A stretch of 64,000 nucleotides of DNA, taken from contig JASNZF010000001.1 of the NCBI GenBank assembly GCA_048499805.1, positions 496,001 to 560,000 on the forward strand, given 5' to 3'. This DNA is from JAWXBA01 sp048499805 (GTDB lineage Bacteria; Gemmatimonadota; Gemmatimonadetes; Gemmatimonadales; GWC2-71-9). Below are positions 56,093-64,000 of the stretch, piece by piece. Both the position numbers and the translations under genes were made by a program. Below the pieces are notes generated by a model. The model did no database searches. It saw only the letters and a program-made list of their open reading frames with translations, and was not told the origin of the DNA. Position 1 is the first letter of the stretch, and the number at the start of each line of letters is the position of its first letter.

Positions 56093-57457
56093 ATGTCCAG
56101 CACCCTGATGATCAGCGTTTCCGGCATGCGCGGCATCGTCGGCAGCGACCTGACCCCCGAACTCGTGGCCCGCCACGCCGCCGCCCTCGGCGCCTGGGCT
56201 GCCGCGGCCGGCAAGCCGGTCGTGGTCCTCGGCCGCGACGCGCGCACCAGTGGCGAGATGTTCACCCACGCCGCCATCGCCGGGCTCCTCTCGGTTGGGG
56301 TCGAGGTGGTGGACGTGGGCATCGCCCCGACGCCCACCGTCCAGATGGCGGTCGAGCACCACCGTGCCGGCGGCGGCCTGATCATCACGGCCAGCCACAA
56401 CCCGGTGGCGTGGAATGCACTCAAGTTCGTCGGGCCGGATGGCGTCTTCCTCGACGAGGCCGCCGGGACCGCGGTGCGGGCCCTGGCCGAGGCCGGACCG
56501 CCCCGGGGTGGCTGGGACGGCCTCGGCCGGGTGCGACGCGACGCCGACGCGATCGACCGGCACCTCGAGGCGATTCTCGACCTCCCCCAGGTGGACGTGG
56601 ACCAGATCCGTGCGGCCGGGTTCCGGGTGGCGCTGGACTGCGTCCGCGGCGCCGGCGGCACCACCATGCCGCAGCTGTTCGAGCGCCTCGGGTGCCACCT
56701 CGACGCCATCCACCTGGAGGTGGACGGACGCTTCCCTCGTGAGCCGGAGCCGATCCCCGAACACCTCGGCGAACTCGGCGACCTGGTGCGCCGGAGCGGT
56801 GCGGACATCGGCTTCGCGGTGGATCCCGATGTCGACCGGCTGGCGATCGTGGACGACACCGGCACCCCGATCGGCGAGGACTACACCCTGGCCCTGGCGG
56901 TGCGTGCCGTGCTCCACCGCCTCCCCGCCGGGGCGCCGACCCCCACCGTGGTCGCCAACCTCTCCACCAGCCGGGTGGTGGAGGATGCGGCAGTGGCTGG
57001 CGGGGCGCGCTTCCTCCGTGCCCCGGTGGGGGAGGCGAATGTCGCCGCGATGATCCGGCGGGAGGGCGCCCTGATCGGCGGGGAGGGGAATGGCGGGGTG
57101 ATCCTGCCGGCCCTGCACATCGGTCGGGACGCCCCCCTCGGCGTGGCCCTTATCTTGCAATATCTGGCCGATCTGGGGACCACCGTCGCGCAGGTGGTGG
57201 CGGCGGCGCCCCGGTACCGGATCGTGAAGGACAAGGTGCCCCGCGGCGCGGACCTCGCCGTGATCTATGCGGCTCTCCGGGCCCGGTTTCCGGAGGCGGA
57301 CGCGGACGATCGGGATGGCCTCCGGCTGGCGTGGGCGGACCGCTGGGTACACGTCCGGCCTTCCGGTACCGAGCCGATCATCCGGTTCATCGCCGAGGCG
57401 CCGGACGACGTTGCGGCACGCGGGCTCGTGGACGCCTGCCGCGCAGCCCTTTCCTGA
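56093..57457 (+). CDS. glmM: Phosphoglucosamine mutase (phosphohexomutase family)
   Basis: A 454-residue alpha-D-phosphohexomutase. It has ISVSGMRGIVGSDLTPE, the phosphoserine loop ITASHNPVAWN, the metal loop AVDPDVDRLAI and the phosphate-binding RPSGTEPIIR. Phosphomannomutase or phosphoglucomutase activity cannot be excluded from sequence. The next gene, 18 bp downstream, is glmS, whose product GlmM would convert to glucosamine-1-phosphate for cell-wall synthesis, so GlmM is the best call. Confidence 0.88.
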   Translation: MSSTLMISVSGMRGIVGSDLTPELVARHAAALGAWAAAAGKPVVVLGRDARTSGEMFTHAAIAGLLSVGVEVVDVGIAPTPTVQMAVEHHRAGGGLIITASHNPVAWNALKFVGPDGVFLDEAAGTAVRALAEAGPPRGGWDGLGRVRRDADAIDRHLEAILDLPQVDVDQIRAAGFRVALDCVRGAGGTTMPQLFERLGCHLDAIHLEVDGRFPREPEPIPEHLGELGDLVRRSGADIGFAVDPDVDRLAIVDDTGTPIGEDYTLALAVRAVLHRLPAGAPTPTVVANLSTSRVVEDAAVAGGARFLRAPVGEANVAAMIRREGALIGGEGNGGVILPALHIGRDAPLGVALILQYLADLGTTVAQVVAAAPRYRIVKDKVPRGADLAVIYAALRARFPEADADDRDGLRLAWADRWVHVRPSGTEPIIRFIAEAPDDVAARGLVDACRAALS

Positions 57458-57475
57458 GCCGAGGAACACAACGCC

Positions 57476-59302
<1,827 letters not shown>

Positions 59303-59307
59303 CTGCG

Positions 59308-59422
59308 GTGAGAGGTGAGAGGTGAGAGGTGAGAGGTGAGGGGAGGGCCCGCCCCAATGCCCGGCACCTCTTACCTCTTACCTCTTACCTCTTACCTCTT
59401 ACCTCTTACCTCTTACCTCTTA
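59308..59422. repeat. Inverted pair of heptamer arrays (locus A6)
   Basis: Left arm (59308-59342): GTGAGAG four times and GTGAGGG. Right arm (59367-59422): eight perfect copies of CCTCTTA. The loop is about 24 bp (GGGCCCGCCCC-rich). It lies between convergent glmS and maf, and the right arm runs into the end of maf: the maf stop codon (TAA on the minus strand, 59413-59415) is part of a repeat unit. Confidence 0.9.
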
Positions 59423-59997
59423 CCTCGTCCAAACTCGTACGCCACCCCCGCCCGCTCCATCAGTTCGAGCACCAGCCGCACCGGCAGTCCCATCACCCCG
59501 AAGAAGTCCCCCTCGATCCGCTCCACCAGCGCTGCGCCATATCCCTGGATCCCGTACGCCCCCGCCTTGTCCATCGGTTCCCCCGTCGCCACGTATGCTG
59601 CCAGGAAGGCCTCGGTGGCCGGGCGGAAGGTGACCAGGGTCCGGTCCACCGCCTCGTGGGCGGTCCCGTCCGCGAGCAGGCAGATGGCGGTGATCACCTG
59701 GTGCTGGCGGCCCTGGAGCCGGAGCAGCATCCGCACCGCGTCCGCGGGGTCGGTGGGCTTCTCGAGCACCTCGTCGCCGAGCACCACGATGGTATCGGCC
59801 CCGAGGACCAGGGCGCCAGGGACCGCACGGGCCTTGTCCCGGGCCAGGCGCCGGGCATAGGCGAGCGGCGTCTCGCGCGGCAGCCGGATCTCCTGCACCG
59901 CGGCCGCCTCGGCGCGGAAGGGGATGCCGAGCATCTCGAGGAGCTGGCGGCGCCGCGGCGAGGCCGAGGCGAGGACCAGGGGGTGCGAGGGGGTCAG
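59413..59997 (-). CDS. maf: Maf-family nucleotide pyrophosphatase (septum-formation inhibitor homologue)
   Basis: A 194-residue protein with the Maf signature LVLASASPRRRQLL, GADTIVVL, the KPTDPADA motif and DKAGAYGIQGYGA. Maf proteins hydrolyse non-canonical or canonical NTPs such as dTTP/UTP. No ATG, GTG or TTG lies near the conserved start. The CTG at 59997, which overlaps the dtd stop as CTGA, is the only well-placed candidate. The last residues (GRGKR) and the stop are encoded by repeat A6, so the C-terminus may vary. Confidence 0.88.
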   Translation of the reverse strand: MTPSHPLVLASASPRRRQLLEMLGIPFRAEAAAVQEIRLPRETPLAYARRLARDKARAVPGALVLGADTIVVLGDEVLEKPTDPADAVRMLLRLQGRQHQVITAICLLADGTAHEAVDRTLVTFRPATEAFLAAYVATGEPMDKAGAYGIQGYGAALVERIEGDFFGVMGLPVRLVLELMERAGVAYEFGRGKR

Positions 59998-60434
59998 GTG
60001 CGCTCCAGGATGAGGGTCACCGGTCCATCGTTGACAAGTTCCACCTGCATCATGGCGCCGAACTCGCCGGTGGCCACCGCCAGGCCCCGGGAACGCAGCC
60101 CTTCCACGAACGCCTCGTAGAGCGGCACCGCCACGGCGGGAGGGGCGGCGTCGATGAACGAGGGGCGCCGCCCCCGCGAGGCATCGCCGTAGAGGGTGAA
60201 CTGGGAGACCACCAGCACGGCCCCGCTGACCTCGGCCAGTCCGAGGTTCATCTTCCCCTCGGCATCCGCAAAGAGCCGCAGCCCCGCCACCTTGTCGGCC
60301 ATCCACTCCACCTGGGTGGTGGTGTCCGCCTGCGCAAACCCGACCAGCAGGCAGTACCCCACCCCGATGGACCCCACCACGGCCCCCTCGACCGAGACCG
60401 CCGCCCGGGAGACACGCTGCAGCACGACCCGCAT
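59994..60434 (-). CDS. dtd: D-aminoacyl-tRNA deacylase
   Basis: A 146-residue protein, the standard DTD length. It begins MRVVLQRVSRAAVSV and has the catalytic VSQFTLYGD and the cross-subunit Gly-Pro motif NDGPVTLIL. It frees tRNAs charged with D-amino acids or glycine. AGGAGGGG precedes the ATG. It overlaps maf downstream. Confidence 0.95.
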   Translation of the reverse strand: MRVVLQRVSRAAVSVEGAVVGSIGVGYCLLVGFAQADTTTQVEWMADKVAGLRLFADAEGKMNLGLAEVSGAVLVVSQFTLYGDASRGRRPSFIDAAPPAVAVPLYEAFVEGLRSRGLAVATGEFGAMMQVELVNDGPVTLILERT

Positions 60435-60445
60435 CTCAGCCCCTC

Positions 60446-61945
60446 CTATCCACGCCAGACCTCGACCGGTCCGCTCCGGCCCTGCACGGTGGCGGCGGGG
60501 TGCGGCGCGAATCCCTCGGGGTCGGGGAGCGCGGTGCGGACCTCTGCCGTGACCAGGATCTCCCCGCCCCGGGCCACCTTGCAGAGGCGCGCCGCCACGT
60601 TGACCACGTCACCGATCACGGTGTAGTCGAGCCGGTGGTCGCTGCCGATCCGGCCGGCAAAGACCTCGCCGCGCGCCATGCCGTACCCGACCTCCAGCGG
60701 GGGTGTACCGCGCACCGCCCACGAGCGATTGAGGCGCTCCACCTCCAGGCGCATTGCACGGGCCGCGGCGAGGGCCCGGGGGTTGGCCTCCGGCAGCGCG
60801 AGCGGTGCCCCCCACACTGCCAGGAGGCCGTCCCCGAGGAACTTGTCGAGGGTGCCCCCGTGGGCGAACACCACCTCCGCCATCGCCGTGAAGTACTCGT
60901 TGAGGAGCGCCGCCAATTCCTCCGGTGGGAGCCGCTCGGCCCGGCCGGTGAACTCCCGGATGTCACTGAACAGCACGGTCACCAGGCGGCGCTCTCCGCC
61001 GGCGGTGACTGGCCCCTCGCTCGTCGCAATCGCCGCCGCCACCTCGGGTGCGAGGAACCGCTCCAGGTTGCGCTGGGTCTCCCGCCGGCGGGCGAGGGCC
61101 TCAAGCAACTCCAGCTTGGCCAGACTGACGGCCGCGAGCCCGGCAAAGGCCAGGATCGCCTGGGCGTCGGCATCGGCAAACGGCTCCACCCTGGCAATCC
61201 GGTCGGCGTAGAGCACCCCCACCACGGCCGAGTCCTCGCCCAGGAGGGGAACGGCCACGGCGCTCCGAACCCGCGCCAGTTCGACCGATCCACTGCGCAG
61301 CGCGGCATCGTCCAGGGCGCTATCGGTGAGGACGGGGAGGCGGTCCCGGGCGGCGCGGCCCGCGATTGCACGGGGCACCCGCACGGCGGCATCCTCGCCG
61401 ACCCGGCTGCGGCTCCGCACCGGGATGAGGGCACCATCGGGGCCCCGGGGCATGAGCAGCGCCACCCGGTCGGCCGCGACCACCTCGAAGGTGAGATCGA
61501 CGACATCGGTGCACAGGGTGTCCAGCTCGAAGCTGCCCGAGAGGGTGCGGGCCAGCCGAAGCAACTGCTGCAGCAGTTCGGGCTGGTCAAGGGGGGCGCT
61601 CGCCAGGGCTGGGGTGCGCAGGCGGCCCGACGAGTCCCCCTCCTCCGGGGACTCCGGGTCGACGAGCCGGAATGCCGGCCGCCCGATGGTCAGGGTGTCA
61701 CCGGGGCGCAGGTGGCCCTCGGAGATCCTCGCCCCATTGATGAAGGTGCCATTGGCGCTGCCGAGGTCGCGCACCCGGAGCCCGCCGGCGGTGACCTCGA
61801 CCTCGGCGTGGTGACGGGAGACTGCGGCATCGGCGATCGTCAGGTCGGCGCTCGCCCCGCGACCGATCAGGAGCGGCCGGCCGGCCGGGAGCTGGTGGCT
61901 GCCATGGCCGGTCAGCCCCTCGAGCCGGAGCGGCCGCGTGGTCAT
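60446..61945 (-). CDS. FHA-GAF-class III adenylate/guanylate cyclase
   Basis: A 499-residue signalling protein. The N-terminal FHA domain (about 20-95) has LIGRGASADLTI, SRHHAEV and SANGTFING, so it can bind phosphothreonine. A GAF domain follows (about 130-280). The C-terminal class III cyclase (about 310-495) has both metal-binding Asp (FSDIREF and GDGLLAVWG) and DYTVIGDVVNVAARL. It makes cAMP or cGMP in response to a phosphoprotein and a GAF ligand. It overlaps the lipoprotein gene by 4 bp and precedes dtd by 11 bp. Confidence 0.92.
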   Translation of the reverse strand: MTTRPLRLEGLTGHGSHQLPAGRPLLIGRGASADLTIADAAVSRHHAEVEVTAGGLRVRDLGSANGTFINGARISEGHLRPGDTLTIGRPAFRLVDPESPEEGDSSGRLRTPALASAPLDQPELLQQLLRLARTLSGSFELDTLCTDVVDLTFEVVAADRVALLMPRGPDGALIPVRSRSRVGEDAAVRVPRAIAGRAARDRLPVLTDSALDDAALRSGSVELARVRSAVAVPLLGEDSAVVGVLYADRIARVEPFADADAQAILAFAGLAAVSLAKLELLEALARRRETQRNLERFLAPEVAAAIATSEGPVTAGGERRLVTVLFSDIREFTGRAERLPPEELAALLNEYFTAMAEVVFAHGGTLDKFLGDGLLAVWGAPLALPEANPRALAAARAMRLEVERLNRSWAVRGTPPLEVGYGMARGEVFAGRIGSDHRLDYTVIGDVVNVAARLCKVARGGEILVTAEVRTALPDPEGFAPHPAATVQGRSGPVEVWRG

Positions 61946-62520
61946 CGTGGCGCCGCGACGATATACCGGCCCGGGCCGGTGAGCATGGCGGAGAGGTGGT
62001 CCGAGGCCGGGCGGTGGCTCGGCAGGAAGGTGACGAGGCTGTCACCGCCGACCTGGGCCAGGTACAGCCCGCGCTCGAAGTTGATCGGGGACCCGTAACG
62101 CTCGCGTGCCCCCTGGGGCATCACGAAGTGGACCCCATAGCTGAAGGTGAGCTGCGCGCCCGGGAGCATCCGCGAACCCTGCTCCAGTTCGAGGTCGAGC
62201 CCGAACGCTCCGAGCCGCGACCGGATCGTCAGGGTCGAAGTCTGGCGGCCTGCGGGCGGCACGAGGGTGCCGGGGGGGAGGCGAAGCTCGGCAAAGACCG
62301 AATTGTCCGGCGCGCCCCGCCGCAGGAGGATGACCCGTGGCTCGATTGCCGAGAAGGTCACCACGGTGTCCTCGGGTGGCACCCCCCACGACTCGAGCAC
62401 GAGGACGCGCGCGAGCGGGACGGGCGCCGGAACCGTCCGGGTTGCGACCGCAGGGTCTCGGGGCGGGGCGGCGCGCCCGCCGCACCCCGCGAGGGCGAGG
62501 GCGAGGACGGTTGCCCACAG
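61942..62520 (-). CDS. Hypothetical lipoprotein
   Basis: About 190 residues with a signal peptide and lipobox (LALALAGCGG). The mature part is beta-rich (TLTIRSRLGAFGLDLELEQG, SYGVHFVMPQGARE) and matches no family I know. The frame has no ATG, GTG or TTG at a sensible place; CTG at 62520 would give an ideal signal peptide, so the start is tentative. It is co-transcribed with the cyclase and divergent from the next gene. Confidence 0.55.
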   Translation of the reverse strand: MWATVLALALAGCGGRAAPPRDPAVATRTVPAPVPLARVLVLESWGVPPEDTVVTFSAIEPRVILLRRGAPDNSVFAELRLPPGTLVPPAGRQTSTLTIRSRLGAFGLDLELEQGSRMLPGAQLTFSYGVHFVMPQGARERYGSPINFERGLYLAQVGGDSLVTFLPSHRPASDHLSAMLTGPGRYIVAAPR

Positions 62521-62539
62521 GGGTGGCTGCCTGAATATT
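62511..62539 (+). promoter_or_regulatory. Possible promoter, predicted leaderless start at 62548
   Basis: TTGCCC (62511-62516), a 17-bp spacer and AATATT (62534-62539) end 8 bp before the ATG at 62548. The geometry matches the other putative leaderless genes. Confidence 0.4.
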
Positions 62540-62547
62540 GCGACCAG

Positions 62548-64000
62548 ATGCGACTCCTCGGATTGCTGCTGCTCCCTGGCGCCTGGCAGGCCCTGCTGCC
62601 GGGCGCCCTGCCGGCGCAGGAATGGGACTCCCCCCGGGTGACCTCGCTGGTCGCCCGGGCCACCGCCCGGCGTGCCCGGGCCGAGGCCTCGGAGGGACTC
62701 CAGCGCTGGCAGGCCACCGCCCGCGGGATGGTCCTCTTCCTGACCCAGGTCGGCGATGCCGCCTCGGCGCCACGGCTCGTCAAGGCCGATGAACTGGCCG
62801 TCGAAGTGTATTGGGAGGCACCGGGCCGGAGCAAGCAGACGATCGTGGCGTGGCGCGACCGCACCTGGCTCCCCACCGACATTCGGTACCATCGCGACCA
62901 CCTCGGCATCGTGGCAAACGACTTCGGCCCGCGGATCCGGATCGGCGAAGGCGACGAAGTCCGCGATGTCCCCCATCCGCTCTCGGCAGAGGGTCGACCC
63001 ACCTACCACTTCGCGCTGGTGGATTCAGTCACCGTCACCAGTGGCGACCGGGAGTGGCAGGTCTTTGCGGTGCGCGTCCGGCCGCGCGACCCGGTGTTGC
63101 CGGGGGTGGTCGGCACGCTCTACCTCGACCGGGAATCGGCGGCGCTGGTCCGGTTCCAGTTCTCGTTCACCGCCTCGGCCTACCGGGAGGCGGCCCTGGA
63201 GGACATCACCGTGGTCCTGGAGAACGCGCTCCAGGCCGGCGGGTACTGGCTTCCCTGGCGGCAGGAGATCGAGATCCGGCGAGGGACCAGCTTCGTGGAC
63301 CTGCCGGTGCGCGGGATCATTCGCGGACATTGGGAACTCTCGGAGCATCGACTGGGTGCCGATGCTGCAGCGGCCCCGGCGATCGCGGCGGAGATCGGAG
63401 GGCTCCGGGCCCCTGGGGGCGCACCAGACGCCTGGGAGGGGGCCTTGGAGGACCACCTCGACGGGGTGCTCCACTCGCGGGATCGCGGCGATTTCGAGTC
63501 GCTTCGCCAGGAGCTCTGGCGCGAACTCGACGAGCGGTTCCGCCGGATCGCCCCGCCCGTGCAGCCGGCGTTCGGATCGGTGTCCGAGGTGGTGCGCTTC
63601 AACCGGGTGGAGGGATTGCGCGTCGGAGCCGGGGCCGAGTTGCGCCTCCCGGTGGGTGACCTGACGGCCGAGCCATGGCTGGGTGTCGCCCTCGCCACTG
63701 GCCGCACCAGCGGGAGGCTCTCGCTCGGCATGCCCCTGGCAACGCACACCTCGGTTCGCCTGGGCTGGGAGCGAGCGGCCGTGGACGTGGGCCATGCCCC
63801 GGTCATCTCGCCGGTGCTCAACTCGATGCTGGCCCAGGAGTTCGGGGCCGATCGCGGGGACTGGGGGGAGCGCGGCGCGGCCTCGATCGAACTGACCCAC
63901 GCATCACCCGGCGGCACCCGGATCCAGGCCAGCCTCACCCGGGAGGACTGGCGCCCGCTCGGGGTTGCCACCCGTCCCGCCACCGGGAGCTTCCGTGCCA
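62548..64000 (+). CDS. Exported protein, probable outer-membrane barrel (3' end outside window)
   Basis: An open frame of 484 codons running off the window. It has a signal peptide (LPAQ) and a soluble beta-rich N-terminal region of about 270 residues (for example LYLDRESAALVRFQFSF). From about residue 350, FNRVEGLRVGAGAEL starts a run of barrel-type strands. The NxVEGLxxG pattern recalls DUF5686-like outer-membrane proteins, though the match is by eye only. The start is supported by the promoter directly upstream. Function is unknown. Confidence 0.65.
   Translation, partial: MRLLGLLLLPGAWQALLPGALPAQEWDSPRVTSLVARATARRARAEASEGLQRWQATARGMVLFLTQVGDAASAPRLVKADELAVEVYWEAPGRSKQTIVAWRDRTWLPTDIRYHRDHLGIVANDFGPRIRIGEGDEVRDVPHPLSAEGRPTYHFALVDSVTVTSGDREWQVFAVRVRPRDPVLPGVVGTLYLDRESAALVRFQFSFTASAYREAALEDITVVLENALQAGGYWLPWRQEIEIRRGTSFVDLPVRGIIRGHWELSEHRLGADAAAAPAIAAEIGGLRAPGGAPDAWEGALEDHLDGVLHSRDRGDFESLRQELWRELDERFRRIAPPVQPAFGSVSEVVRFNRVEGLRVGAGAELRLPVGDLTAEPWLGVALATGRTSGRLSLGMPLATHTSVRLGWERAAVDVGHAPVISPVLNSMLAQEFGADRGDWGERGAASIELTHASPGGTRIQASLTREDWRPLGVATRPATGSFRA

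Noticed and set aside
59308..59422. The arrays around glmS/maf considered as coding (LLPLTSYL repeats)
   Set aside because: This is a low-complexity translation of the CCTCTTA repeat; there is no supporting start or conserved domain.

Overview
The window is GC-rich bacterial chromosome (roughly two-thirds or more G+C by eye), densely packed on both strands. It carries about 60 protein genes, no rRNA or tRNA that I could find, and no transposase, integrase or phage gene. The content suits a Gemmatimonadota-like, free-living, aerobic, Gram-negative lineage: secreted proteins whose signal peptides end in Ala-Gln, tandem secreted amidohydrolases, DUF2911 and DUF6174 proteins, outer-membrane barrel candidates, a menaquinone/ubiquinone branch and ETF-dependent acyl-CoA oxidation. 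The lineage is an inference; no marker rRNA is present.

Layout. 0-4.1 kb: glutaryl-CoA dehydrogenase (5' cut by the window edge), etfB, etfA and ETF:quinone oxidoreductase, a complete path from acyl-CoA to the quinone pool. 4.1-6.7 kb: an AraC regulator, a lipoprotein serpin and a DUF6174 lipoprotein. 6.9-12.8 kb (minus): a lysine/diaminopimelate operon in the order dapE-like, asd, lysC, dapB, dapA, dapD, mostly joined by 4-bp overlaps. 12.9-16.5 kb: terC, htpX, DUF2911 and a secreted M28 peptidase. 16.6-22.7 kb (minus): gpmI, a barrel protein, a PTPS-family protein, fdhD, mobA, mobB and moeA (molybdenum cofactor maturation). 22.7-25.6 kb: an SH3 protein, a small protein and guaB. 25.8-29.2 kb: two Na+-coupled amino-acid transporters, the first followed by a 43-residue MetS-like subunit. 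29.3-32.2 kb: nrnA, a NifU-type scaffold and apbC/mrp. 32.4-36.7 kb: two secreted amidohydrolase-fold proteins. 37-39.9 kb: small envelope proteins and an ECF sigma/anti-sigma pair. 39.9-43.1 kb: ubiE/menG, ubiA-type prenyltransferase, ubiX and a phosphodiesterase. 43.2-47.4 kb: an Ig-like lipoprotein, a short UvrC-like nuclease and mutM. 47.6-51.3 kb: a lower-GC insert between direct repeats made from the 3' end of purD. 51.2-54.9 kb: purD, an M48 peptidase and a Cys/Met-metabolism PLP enzyme. 55-64 kb: HD-GYP response regulator, glmM, glmS, maf, dtd, FHA-GAF-cyclase, a lipoprotein and an open-ended envelope protein.

Three things stand out. (1) The 47.6-51.3 kb insert has duplicated, diverged purD ends and carries an operon for an exported 10-Cys peptide, a DsbA-like thioredoxin and a secreted beta-propeller, divergent from a TonB-plug-like protein with a G12 tract in the shared promoter region. 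(2) A family of short tandem arrays (7-bp, once 8-bp units), often as facing inverted pairs, lies between genes at many loci; one pair sits in frame inside moeA, one array supplies the stop codon of maf, and one encodes the N-terminus of the UbiA protein. (3) A second family of 220-275 bp elements is bounded by about 28-bp inverted ends built from a CACGGATT-type unit. Several genes also appear to be transcribed from sigma-70-like promoters whose predicted start coincides with the start codon (leaderless).
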